Origin: Mangifera indica
Taxonomy: Eukaryota > Streptophyta > Magnoliopsida > Sapindales > Anacardiaceae
DNA length: 64,000 nucleotides
Assembly: GCF_011075055.1 (NCBI RefSeq)
Contig: NC_058147.1
Coordinates: 15,895,622-15,959,621, forward strand
Reading direction: 5' to 3'
Position 1 is the first letter of the stretch. The number at the start of each line of letters is the position of its first letter. Positions 44,279 to 55,300 of the stretch are shown here, one piece after another. The notes beneath the pieces are model-generated. The model made no database searches and was not told where the DNA came from. It was given only the letters and a program-made list of their open reading frames with translations. A program made the translations under genes and the position numbers.

Positions 44279-46595
44279 CCAAGTTTGCATGCTAGAATAT
44301 TAGGGGCCTTAATGTTCCTATCAAGCAAAGGGAGGTAAGACACTTCATTAAGCATAATAACATTGATTTCATGGCTGTGTTGGAGACAAAAGTAGGGAAT
44401 GATAATTTAACTAGAGTGAATTGTAATATTTGGAAGGATTGGGAGTATGACAATAATAATGATATACACCCCAATGGGAGAATTTGGGTAGGGTGGAATA
44501 AGGAAACCATCAAAATAGACATTAAAGAGAAGAACCCTCAATTCATACATGGTGAGGCTTTGTTAGTAAAGGAGAATACTCATATGGCTATAACGATAGT
44601 TTATGGTTTTAACCAACCGTTGGATAGAAGAAGCCTTTGGAGGGAAATAGTTAAGCTCTCAAATCAGATGGGTAGGAAACCGTGGCTAATCATGGGTGAC
44701 TTCAATGCGATTAAAGGTACGAATGAGAAACTAGGAGGGGTTTCTTAGGGAGATACGTATTGTGATGATTTAAATTATTGTTGTAGAGAGGCAAATCTAG
44801 ATGATCTTCGGTATATGGGAAATCATCTTACTTGGAGCAATTGTAGTGAAGGGTAAAGGACGATAGCATGTAAGTTGGATAGAGCATTTGTAAACGAACA
44901 TTGGAAAGATGTATTTGTGAAATCCTTGGCCATTTTTCTCAACCCTTCTATTTCAGATCATTCCCCATGTATTGTGACTTATGGGGGTTATGAAGAAAGG
45001 AGGAAGGTCCCTTTTAAATTCTACAACATGTGGGCAAATCATAAAAGCTTCCTTAGTATTGTTAGAGAGGTTTGGAAAGGGGACTTTGGAGGTAGCCCTA
45101 TGTTTAATCTTGTCAACAAACTCAAGAGATTAAAAAGAGAGTTAAGGAGGCTAAATAAGGATGGTTTTTGGAGAATTTCAGTTAAGGTGGTAGAAGCAAA
45201 AGAAAAGCTGGAGGATATTCATAATAGGCTCCAAAGCAACCTTCTTGATGAAGACTTAGCTAAGGAAGAAAAGGCTTGGTTAGAGAAATTATAGTAGACT
45301 TAGTGGAGCTGAAGAATCCTTGGCTCGCCAAAAGGCAAAGGTCCATTGGCTTCAAGAAGGGGACCAAAACACTAAATACTTCTTCAAATGCATCAAAGCA
45401 CGAAGGAGTAGAAATTCTATTAATGGTGTGTGCCTTGATGATGAGACTTTTGTGAGTGACATGGGAGATGTAAAGAAAGAATTTGTAAGCTACTTCATGA
45501 AGGTTCTCAACTCCACGGATTCATGTAATTCTAATATTGAGGAAATTCAAAGGCTGGTTACTTTCCGAATAGAGTATCAAGATAAGAAGAACATGAACAA
45601 GGATGTGGAAGAAGATGAAATCAAATCCATTATCCTAGCCATGGACAACAATAAAGCTCCGAGGTCGGATGGATATGGTGCATTCTTTTTTAAGGCAGCT
45701 TGGGAGATTGTTAGGAGTGATGTGGTTAAAGCAATTAATCACTTCTTCTCCTAGGGTCATCTCCTTAAAGAGGTAAATTGTACTATCCTTGCTCTTGTTC
45801 CTAAGGTTGCTAACTCTTCAATGTGCAAGGACTATAGGCCTATAGCTTGCTGCAATACTATTTACAAATGCATCTCAAAGATCCTTGCCAATGTCTCAAA
45901 GTCATCTTCCCTAACTTCATTGATAAAGCCCAAGGAGCCTTTGTGGGTGGACGAAATATTGGTGAAAACATCATGTTGTGTCAAGACCTTATGCATAACT
46001 ACCATAAAGTGAGCAAAGAAAAGAAGTGTGCTATGAAGATTGATCTTTTGAAGGCATATGACACGGTACATTGGGATTTCATTCTTGCAATTCTTGGAGC
46101 TATTGGCATTTCGGATAAATTCATAGGTTGGATTAAAAGTTGCATCACAACTCCTTTCTCTTTGGGGATAAATGGTGAATTAGTTGGTTTTTTCAAGGGT
46201 TCTCATGATCTAAGACAAGGGAACCCTATATCCCCTAACCTATTTGTCATGGCAATGGAGATTCTTTCCCGTATGCTTGGGGAGCTCAAGAACAATCCTT
46301 CTTTTGGCTCTATCATTGGAAATGTAAGAAGAACAATATAACTCACTTATGTTTTGCTGATGATCTTATTTTGTTTTGTAGGGTGGATTGTGCTTTTATC
46401 TCTCTCATGAAAAACTCTCTAATCTTATTTCATAAATGGTTTGGGCTCCAAATGAATTGTACCAAAAGCAATATCTTCCTTTCTAGGGTTCCCCAAGAGG
46501 AGAAGATTAAGCTCTCGGCTACTATCAATATGGAGGTGGGAGAATTGCCTTTCAAGTACCTAGGTGTACCAATAACATCTTCAAAACTCAAAAGT

Positions 46596-47594
46596 TGATG
46601 TATTCTCGGCCACTTCTCCAACTTTACCTTTCAAGTCTCTATCAAATCTTCATTTGGCTCTAGCCACCATTGAGAATGAGGGAAAAGCTCCATGCAAGTC
46701 CAAAGAACCTTTGGACTCTCCAATTTGGCCCAACTTTACTTTTGGGTGCATTCTCATTACTTGCATCCAAGGCCTCAATGAGATGGAAGCTTAAATGAGT
46801 CCAAGAAGGCAACTATAAGCCCACTTTGAAGCCCAAATAGATGAGGCAGTCATCTATCACTCCATTTTGAAGCCCAAAAAGGTGCTCAAAGCCCAATTGG
46901 GAGAGTTGGATGAAATTGGATGCAAGGAAAGCTTTGGTGGAGACAAGAGCCCACTTTTTATGGAATAATAGTAACATTTTGTCCTATTGCATTTATTTAA
47001 AGTATGGCATGGCTTATTTTGTGTGGTTTAGAGTGAATTAAGGGCTAGAATGAACTATTTTATTAAAAGTCTATGTACACATATATCTTGCCGCCACTTA
47101 CTCCCATATAAAGTGGCTATGCTTGTAAAATGCAATTTTTTTTACTTTGGAATGAAAACTTGAAGAACCTTTGTTGGTTGTCTTTCTTATTTCCTTTATC
47201 CAATCATTCTTGGTGGAAGATTGGTGGTGGAAGGCCCCAAGGTTGGTGGAACTTTCCTTTATGCCTTGGTTACACTTTATGTTTCCTTAGAAATCTAAAT
47301 TAGAGTGTGTATGTGTGTTAATTTTGATTATGGCAGAGAGTTGCAACATAATTACCATTTCTGCCACTGCATTCCACTTGTAACTTGATTGTCTTACTCT
47401 ACTCCAATTGTGTACGTCCATAGCTTGAAAGAAAGTTCTTTGTGTTTTGATTATGATGAAATGAATTCGGTTGGATTTGAAGTTGATTTGGTTGGTTAAA
47501 CTGCAAGAACAAAAAACCTGCTCATACCACATGAACAGTGAAAATAGTTTTTGATTTTTGGTTTCTTGTTGCATGTTTGGTTGAATATGCACCA
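46596..47594 (+). repeat. Solo LTR of family F in LINE E (999 bp)
   Basis: Starts TGATGTATTCTCGG, ends GGTTGAATATGCACCA, flanked by a perfect 5-bp TSD AAAGT (46591-46595 and 47595-47599). The LINE reading frame theme resumes immediately. The matching LTR is at 62338-63340 (minus). A TATA-like CCATATAAAG is at about 47105. Solo LTR from LTR-LTR recombination. Confidence 0.95.
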
Positions 47595-47759
47595 AAAGTA
47601 GTGATTGCAAGCTACTCATTCATAAGATTGTTGGGCGAATTACCTCATGGCGTAGCAAATTCTTATTTTATACGGGTAGACTCATACTTATTAAGGCAGT
47701 CCTCTTTAGCATTCAAGTGTATTGATCATCTATATTTATTCTCCCATCAAGTGTCCATA

Positions 47760-48138
47760 TGGAAGAGGCGGATTATCAAAGGAGAGAGTTACAATGCTTA
47801 TCAAAGAATGTGTTAGAGTAAGGGTAACTTGTTTGAAGAAAGTAAACAAGTCTAGTGAAAATGTGTCAATTGCAAACAATTGGGGTATCCCTCATGAAAT
47901 ATTTGAGTAGGCATAGTATGGTGTTTTTCCATTTAGTGTGATTGTTTTTGTGTTGTAGCTTTGGTTCACTATGTACCATTGTTTGAATATTTATTGTGTT
48001 TTCTTGTTGTTTTGGCATAACCTAGGGGCTTGTCCTAGGTATGCTTGTGTTAGGCTTAATCTAGGGACTTTGTCCTAGATAAGCCACTTGTACATCCTTT
48101 TCCTTGGTATAAAATTATTATTACTTACCAAAAAAAAA
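47760..48138 (+). mobile_element. Short 5'-truncated LINE copy L7 (about 380 bp)
   Basis: Nearly identical to the 3' end of LINE E at 48487-48862: last ORF2 codons (LSKE-SYNAYQRMC), 3' UTR with two hairpins, TTACC and A11. It is flanked by AAGTGTCCATA (47749-47759 and 48139-48149), an 11-bp TSD that overlaps the A tail. A 20-bp indel separates the two copies. A SINE was considered, but the coding start argues for a LINE 3' end. Confidence 0.82.
48021..48079 (+). other. Tandem LINE 3'-UTR stem-loops (L7 copy)
   Basis: CCTAGG-GGCTTGT-CCTAGG at 48021-48039 and TCTAGG-GACTTTGT-CCTAGA at 48060-48079: two 6-bp perfect stems with 7-8-nt loops containing TTGT. Same pair in LINE E at 48746-48764 and 48785-48804. 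Confidence 0.75.
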
Positions 48139-48745
48139 AAGTGTCCATAAGGAGATAGACGGAATCTTAAGGAATTTCCTTTGGAGTGGTGCTTCCATGG
48201 ATGGTAAAAAAGCCAAAGTTGCTTGAGATGAGGTATGTGTTCCTAAAGTGGACAGTGGCTTAGGTATTATGAGGTGCAAATCTTGGAATAAAGCTGCCAT
48301 TATAAAGAACATATGGAAGATCCTCCTTGACAAGAGGAATTCACTTTGGGTGGAATGGGTTAAGACCAACAAGCTAAAAGGTAAATGTTTTTGGGAAATA
48401 AAACCTAATGGTGAGAGTTGGGTTTGGAGAAAGATTCTAGGCCTAAGGGAACTCATGAAGACCAAGTTTAAGAAGATCATTGGCAATGGAGAGAGTTACA
48501 ATGCTTATCAAAGAATGTGTTAGAGTAAGGGTGACTTGCTTGAAAAAAGTAAACAAGTCTAGTGAAAATGTGTCAATTGCAAACAATTGGGGTATCCCTC
48601 ATGCAATATTTGAGTAGGCATATAATGGTGTTCAGTCCTCTTGTGATTGTATTCCATTTAGTGAGATTGTATTTGTGTTGTAGCTTTGGTTCTCTATGTA
48701 CCATTATTTGCGTATTTCTTGTGTTTTCTTGGTGTTTCGGCATAA

Positions 48746-48804
48746 CCTAGGGGCTTGTCCTAGGTATGCTTGTGTTAGGCTTAATCTAGGGGCTTTGTCC
48801 TAGA
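48746..48804 (+). other. Tandem LINE 3'-UTR stem-loops (LINE E)
   Basis: CCTAGG-GGCTTGT-CCTAGG (48746-48764) and TCTAGG-GGCTTTGT-CCTAGA (48785-48804), 50-110 bp before the poly-A. Single, weaker versions occur in L2, L3, L4 and L5. In some LINE families a 3' hairpin is the recognition site of the reverse transcriptase; that role here is inference. Confidence 0.75.
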
Positions 48805-48931
48805 TAAGCCATTTGTACATCCTTTCTCTTTGGTATAAAATCATTACTTACCAAAAAAAAAAAATTGGGTCAAGGAAAATAGACTAAAAAGAAAAGTTTA
48901 TAAGAAGCCAAAGAAAACAAAGATAGTTCTT

Positions 48932-49957
48932 TGGAGAAAAAGGAATAATAGATCCTTCTACGGAAATGTTATGCCTAAAAAGGTAATTACGAGTAGAATC
49001 TATTGAACTTGCAAGGATAACAGTGTTTTCTTCTCTAGAATTAATCTATCAAAGGAGAGTGAAAGAATAGCAAAGGCATACGACCTTCCAAACTACATTT
49101 TTAAACTTAATTTGGAGGGATAAAGTCTAGATTGCATAAGAAAGAAGAAGTGTATTTGCTTACTTTGTGTTTTGTTTTGTAGGTATGTACACAATTAACT
49201 TAAGTTTTATGGAGTTATTATGGCTTTTTACAAAGTTATTATGTGTACAATGTAAAGCAAAGTTCTATTGTCTTAACATATATAAAGAGATGAAGAGAAG
49301 CTCACCAAATATTTTTTATGATTATGTTTGGCACAACTAGAAGGATAAGAAGCATGACTAGAAAGAATGCACTTGGCATTGTTGCAAAGATGAGAAATAT
49401 GGCTGACAAGCTTATAGAGGTCACAACTGGAAGGTTTATGTCATGAATGGAATGAAGTTACTTGGCATGGCTAGAAGACTAGAAAGCATAATTGGAAAGA
49501 ATGTGATTGGCATGGCTAGAAAGCTAAGAAGCAAGGCTGGCAAGTTTTGTGAAGGTCACAATTAGAAAGTTCTTGGAACAGTTAGAATGAATATGCTTAG
49601 CACGGTTAGAAGTTATTGGTGCATTGTTGTTTTTTATTTTGTGCAGAACACTAATGTAATTAATAGAAGTTATTTTAGTGTTTATACTTTTTAAGTTTCT
49701 TAGTTCCCTCTCTCAATATCTATCAAGTGTTAATAGGTTGATAGATCAGTATAAAGAGAGACTAGTTTGTGCTTTTGGTTGTTTCCCACAAGCTTGGGGT
49801 TGTCCTTAAGGTGGGTTTCTTCCTTTTGTTACTTTGTTTGTAGTTTGTTACTGTTGGTTGCTTATTTTTGGGCCTCTGAGAGTAGTTTATTTTTGTTGCC
49901 TTCATTGGTGGCATTTTTGCTTTGTTATACACAAACTTACATAGCTAAAAAAAAAAA
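48932..49957 (+). mobile_element. 5'-truncated LINE copy L5 inserted in L4
   Basis: Begins with the ORF2 C-terminal block WRKRNNRSFYGNV and INLSKESERIAKAYDLP, a stop near 49122, then a long 3' UTR with hairpin word CTTGGGGTTGTCCTTAAGG (about 49793-49812) and an A14 tail. Flanked by an 18-bp perfect TSD AAAACAAAGATAGTTCTT (48914-48931 and 49958-49975). The 3' UTR contains an unusual repetitive stretch at 49320-49620. Confidence 0.88.
49320..49620 (+). repeat. Irregular internal repeats in L5 3' UTR
   Basis: Words of the type TTGGCATGGCTAGAA, AGAAAGAATG and AAGCA(T/A)GGCTGGCAAG recur three to five times in irregular order. Not present in the 3' UTRs of the other LINE copies here. No coding frame. 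Confidence 0.65.
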
Positions 49958-50458
49958 AAAACAAAGATAGTTCTTGGTCTTGGAGAAAGCTCTTAAAAAT
50001 TAGGAATGAAGTCAAAAACAAGATCAAGAAGGTTATTAGAGATGGGGAAAATAGTCTTATATGGCATGACAATTAACACCCACTTGGAGAAGTATGGTAG
50101 CCATGAAATATATGACTCTAAGTTGAGTAGACAAGCCAAGGTAAAAAAGATAATTGAAGAAAGGCGCTAGACATGGCTTTCTGCAAACTCTAAGGAATTG
50201 TTGGAAATAAAGTCTAATATACTACAACTTCTAATTAGAGGAGAGGATAAAATAGTATGGATTCTGCAACACCAAGGCAACTTCTCCATTCGATCAGCTT
50301 GGGAAGATGTATGGGAAAGGAAACCAAAGTGGTTTGGAATGACTTGATATGGTTTAAAAAGCACTATACAAGACATTCTCTAATCGCTCGGATGGCCAAA
50401 AGAGGGAAACTAATGACAAGGGATAGATTATTGAAGTATGGGTTAATTTCTCATGTTA

Positions 50459-50507
50459 TTTGCATCCTTTTTTTTTTTTTTTGGTAATTTAAAAAAAGTT
50501 TGCATCC
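50459..50507 (-). mobile_element. Micro-insertion of a LINE tail (31 bp) with 9-bp TSD
   Basis: TTTGCATCC at 50459-50467 and 50499-50507 flanks a 31-bp insert that on the minus strand reads CTTTTTTTAAATTACC followed by about 15 A. The terminal TACC-A(n) is the 3' end seen in the LINEs of this window. It splits L4 zinc-region sequence. Confidence 0.75.
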
Positions 50508-51147
50508 TTTGCAACTAGGGGAAAGAAAACCTTGACATTCTTTTCTTTAATTATGATTTAAGAGGGGAAATATGGAGTAACATTATTAGTCTTTGTCATC
50601 AGTGTTACAATCCTTAGCCTTGGTTGGATTATATATCTAATTATGTTGAAAGATGGGAAAAAAGAAACCTTGAGGAATTGCCTTATTAAGCTTTGCTTTA
50701 GAGCTATTATATACTGTTTTTGGAAATAAAGGAATAATATTTGTTTCATCAAAGGGAGAACAAGTAAAGAGAAACTGATTAGCCTTATTAAAGAGCAGGT
50801 GCAGGGAAGACGTCTCTTCTTAGTAAAATTAAGAGGACAAAGGAGAATGAGGCACTTGTGAGAATTTGGAGCCTTCCTAGATGTATTCTCAAATAATCCT
50901 ATTAATTACTCTTTTATGTTCATGTGTTCTTTTTGTAGCTTTTGAGTTTTGGTGTTTGGCTTCTTGACTTTTATCTTCTCCTTGAGTGTTAGATAGATTG
51001 TCAAGAGGCTTTGGTTGTTTCTCTTTATGTTTGTAATGTATTGGGTGATTGAGTTGTAATTTGTGATCTTGTTTAGACTTAATCCAAGGTCTCTTTGTCC
51101 TATGGTAAGACCTCTTTTTTTGTTAATGAATTAATTATTTACCATAA

Positions 51148-52399
51148 AAATGGTTATAATAACGTACTACAAATTTATTGCCATAATAGGTTGTCACCTA
51201 ATCCAATATTAGCTTGGTTGTTACTCAACTAACCAAACTTTGACATTAAGTAATTTTTGAGGTAAACACTACTTTAGTGTCTTAAACTTGATAAGATATT
51301 AGTTGATAAAGGATCTAATTGCACAATGACCATACCATTGACAGGTTCATTTTTTCACAAAGTCCTCATCATTTTGGTGTTCATGATGTCTTACTCAAGG
51401 CCACTATTAGTTTGTGAATTGAGGGTTGATTTAGTGTAGATCAATCATGATTGTGTTTGTTGCTAACATGATAAATAACCTATAGGTCATACACAATAGA
51501 GGTTGACTTTAGTATCTAGACGTTAAGTATTAGAACAGAAATAAATTTGTGAGAGACAATGACCATTTTAGATAAAGGAATGGTTGTCTTTGGTTTGCAT
51601 TAAGGAACACTCACTCTATGCATTGGATGAAAAGTTGGTTGGGTTTAATGTTATCGAACAATCATTTCATAATTTGGAATGCTCATTCTATTTGAAATAT
51701 ATATTTAATATCATTTTGCCTTAGCCATGCAAGTTACTGTTTAATACACTTTTCATTCATCTGTATAGATATTCTCTCTCTTAAAATTACCATATCTTTC
51801 ACACTAATCCATAATATATGACTGCTAGCATAGTCCAAGACTTTCGTTCATCTTTTCTATTTATTTTGTAATGACTTGAGTAGTTCATGTAGACAAGTAG
51901 AGGTGTTTCTACACTTTGAAGGATTGTGGAAGCATTTAATTAGAGATCCATCGAAGAGAAGGAGCCAACAACACTGGTATATGCATTCCATCTTACCCTA
52001 GTTTATTTTGTATCGATTCACACCCTTGATCTATGGGTTATGGTTTTTGTGCAAGTCAAATAAATTTTATATTTTGTTACATTTATTTTCTTATGATTTT
52101 GGCACAAAATCCTTACAATCATTATTTCACCATTTATGTCTGATCGTTTGGCCGCATGTCAAATATTACTGAATTGTTATTTTAGATACATAAATTATAC
52201 ACGTGTAACATTTCATTCATATGGCTTTAAATTATTAAATAATTTGTATAAATTATCATTTTTTTTGGTAAGTTGTATAAATTATCATTATTCAATTCAA
52301 TTAACATTAATCACTTCACTTAATTAATTAATTAATCCATATTCAAATCACAAAATAATAATCAAACCCAAATTATCAAATTAAATATTACACGTACAA
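51148..52399. other. Intergenic, 3' side of the NAC gene
   Basis: No gene is recognised. AT-rich; holds a TTAATTAATTAATTAA-type run (about 52320-52335) and a 12-bp micro-insertion at 52244-52289. The NAC transcript presumably ends here, but no clear AATAAA signal was found on the minus strand. Confidence 0.6.
52244..52289 (-). mobile_element. 12-bp micro-insertion flanked by a 17-bp duplication
   Basis: TTGTATAAATTATCATT is perfectly duplicated (52244-52260 and 52273-52289) around TTTTTTGGTAAG, whose complement CTTACC-A6 equals the end of LINE E and L7. It looks like an aborted LINE insertion 110 bp downstream of the NAC stop codon. Confidence 0.7.
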
Positions 52400-55300
52400 C
52401 TATTTTTCGAACCCCCAAAAGTTCATCTCCCCTCGCTGTGAAAGCTGGTTAATTTGATGATTTGCATCTTCAAATCTCACCCCCTTTGTTGTGGAATCAT
52501 CAGAAACCAATCGGTCAAGCATTGTCCAGTCGTTCAAGCTCGTTTGATCATCTCTCCCCATTATAACCACCTGATGAGTTGTGTGTTCACAAGTTCCAAC
52601 TTCTACTCCTGGCTCACAACCTTGATGATGATGGTACCTTAAACTCTCACTGCCGCTCTCGCCACCATCATGACTAGGGTTCGAGAAAAGTTGCTTCACC
52701 ATTGGGGAGTCTGAAGGGAGATTTGAGAAGTTTGGAACTATTGTTTGGGGTTGGAAAAGAGAGTATTGAGGAGGTGTGGGGGTGCGGTAATGTAGGGCTA
52801 GTTCAGTTGTCTTGTTGAGTTCAAATGGTTGTTGTTGATTGTGGTATTGGCGAATTAGGTATTGATTTTCTCTATGGATAAAGTGAGAGTGATTAGGATT
52901 TGATGCATTATTGAGTTGATGACGATGATGTTCGGAGGACGATGAGTTCATGTTTGAGTTTTCATTTCCCACTTTGAATAAGTTCTTCTTCTTGAAAACC
53001 CTGCACACCACCCACCCATCTTCCTACATATGCAAATCGATTATTAAACATAAAAAATTATTAATAAATTTATTTTTCAATTTTAATATGTAAATGATAT
53101 TATCATGTTGAGAAGATTATAATAATGAATGACACTGTTATGTTATAAACAATACTAAATAAACTGGGTGAGTGCATATTTTCATTTTTCTTGAAAATTG
53201 TCAAATATTAAAAAAAATTAAAATTTTGAGATTAAAACTTCAAATATACATGAAATTTTGGATTTATTTTTTTAAGTGAATAAAGTCTTATAATATGTTC
53301 TCTTTCTATCCCATTATTTGAATGTCTATTCTCTTTCTCTTATACATGATGTATGATTTGTAATTACTATATAAATCACGTGATTAATCATTTAATTAAT
53401 TAATTAATAAGAAGAGAGTCTACTCACAGTAAGGGATGTCTGAGCATCATCAGCATCTTCAAGGCGATATTCATGCATGATCCAATCTGTTTTTTGGCCA
53501 TGGGGAGCTCTTCCTCTATAGAAAACTAGGGTTTTCCTCATTCCAATTTTCTTGTAGCTGTTTCTAATGCACTTATCCCTCCCTGTTGCCTTCCAAAATC
53601 CTGCATTTGTCGCTCGATTCGTTCTTGATCCTGTTGGGTACTTCCGATCCTTGTGACTGAAAAAATACCACTCGTTTTGTGGTGTTGATCCAATCTTGCA
53701 TCTTTCTATACATTTGTATGAAGAAAAATATCTTAATCATGCAAAGCCCTAACTCATATGAAATAAGCAAAATCTTCAGCTTAATTACACATCAATTTTT
53801 TGAAGCATTTTGTTGAATATTATAATGCGATAATTCTTAAATGCTCATGAAAATAATATATATTTCTGATTGTAATTATGATAAATTTAATTACTTAAAT
53901 TATCATTTACTTTACAAATCTATTATTAGCAACAAATTGAAGGAATTAACAATCAAATTATGAGTTTGATAGATTTAAAGCAAAAATTAACAATGGGCAG
54001 TGGTGGAGGGATCGGTGCTTATGGGTCAACTGACCCATTTTTATTTTGAAAATATTTTACTCTAATAAATATATAGTATCAATAAAACCTTTAAAGGTTT
54101 GTATTAACCTCATATATTTCATCAATATATATATAAATATTTTTTATTTTATTGTTATTCACCTTGATCCTGTAAGTTTTATTTTTGACTTCATCTTTAA
54201 CAAAGTCAATTTAAGATGCATGTCTCAACAATTTAAGAAGATTAACAAACTGAATGTCTGATTCATACCAAACTCAAAATTTACCGATAAAAAGAGATTT
54301 ATCAACAACAAATTATGAGTTTGATAGTTTAGAGCAAGAGAATTAACAATGAATTTGTCAATCTCAAATTCAGACGTCCACATTTTATATCAAGGTTAAA
54401 TAACAAATTAAATGTATATTTCACACTTAATTAAAAGTTGTGACTTTATAAAGGAGGTTAAATCATAGTTGGAAGAATATTAAGGGAACACGAAGTTGTA
54501 GTTATGCATGCTTCTTAATTCTAAGGCATGAGATGGTTTATGTTTTAATGTTGAGCCTTAAATTCTAACTTAAAATAAGAGATGAAGCTTTGGATCTTCG
54601 ATCACTGCATTAAATGGAGGTTTGACTAATGAACAGTAGAAATTCAAACCCAAATCTAGTTAATATTATTATTAGGCCAAAAGATTTTTCCCCCCCTAAG
54701 GTTTGGTAAAATCCCAAACTTTCATCTATTAATTTTAAAACTAAATATTCACTATTTTATCAAAATTTCACTGTTAGGGTTTAGAGCAAAAATGTTATTT
54801 AGTGAAAAATATTAAAAAATTAAAAAATTTTGTATTTCCTCTTTTAGTTTAAAAATTAAATAATTTTTTCTATTCAAAGTTTAAAAAGTGACAATTCCCT
54901 CCTAAGGTTTTTTCCATCACCATTTTTTATGAACTTCACTATCATCAACACATTCTCCCGCCCTTCCTCCTAAGCAATCTTCATCGGAGATGAAAACAAC
55001 GAATCATCTTTATCTAAGAGACGTTTTCATCATCGTCTGTGTGTTCTCTCTCCCTTCCTCTTTGACAGTCTTTATCGAAGACAAAGACGATATTCATCAT
55101 CATCTAAGACGTTTTTATCTCTTAAATGAATACAATTAGTAGTCTTTTTTTTTTGACGAAGATTGTCAGGGAGAGAGGGAGAGAAATGCGTTAGTGACAA
55201 CAAAGTTTGTTGGAAATGGTGATGGAAAAAAACTCTAGGGGGAAATGATTACTTGTCAAATTTTATATGAGAAAAATTGTTAGATTTTTAAACTAAATAA

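Larger units (their letters stand above)
44275..48500 (+). pseudogene. LINE E ORF2: endonuclease-RT, decayed and interrupted
   Basis: Starts MTKFAC then TAG where L1 has Trp, NIRGLN. Endonuclease: AVLETKVG, ITIVYGFNQP, WLIMGDFNAIKG, SDHSPCIV, with stops at 44746 and about 44855 (one a Trp-to-TAG change). RT: AMDNNKAPRSDGYGAFFFKA, YRPIACCNTIYKC, AQGAFVGGRNIGENIMLC, IDLLKAYDTVHWDF, HDLRQGNPISPNLFVMAM, CFADDLILFC (about 46350), FKYLGVPITSS. Frameshifts near 45295, 45890 and 46335. The solo LTR follows FKYLGVPITSSKLK; ORF2 resumes DCKLLIHKIVGRI at 47600. The zinc region WNKAAIIKNIWKIL ends at KKIIGNGE (48490). Confidence 0.88.
42271..48862 (+). mobile_element. LINE E, full-length at the 5' end, internally deleted at the 3' end
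   Basis: Order: a short stretch antisense to gypsy RT (42271-about 42400), 5' UTR (to 42934), ORF1 (42935-44278), ORF2 (from 44275), 3' UTR with two hairpins, and a poly-A (48853-48863). It has an imperfect 14-15-bp TSD in LINE L4. A solo LTR (46596-47594) and a short LINE copy (47760-48138) are inserted into ORF2. Near 48487 the ORF2 zinc region jumps from KKIIGNGE to the last codons and 3' UTR: most of the zinc-binding region is deleted. Confidence 0.88.
41826..51147 (+). mobile_element. 5'-truncated LINE L4, host of LINE E and L5
   Basis: The left part (41826-42270) holds RT/zinc-region sequence: LPFEYLGVPIKSFKL, WRKKFLSYVGRLVLIKA, MAWEDVCVP, KATMMKHVW. LINE E interrupts it at ATTGGGTCAAAGGAA (42256-42270), which is repeated at 48864-48877. 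The right part resumes with WVKENRLKRK and runs through L5 to the zinc-binding C-terminus (50080-50880) and a 3' UTR with the hairpin CCAAGG-TCTCTTTGT-CCTATGG (about 51082-51103) ending TTTACCATAAAAA near 51147. All frames are broken. Confidence 0.85.

Noticed and set aside
47760..48862. Two 375-bp repeats with poly-A read as SINEs
   Set aside because: They begin with LINE ORF2 C-terminal codons and have no tRNA-like or pol III box A/B; one of them is the natural 3' end of LINE E.
53573..53770. Minus-strand ORF starting [15 protein letters not shown]
   Set aside because: It is an out-of-frame reading over NAC intron 1 and exon 2; the spliced NAC frame explains the sequence.
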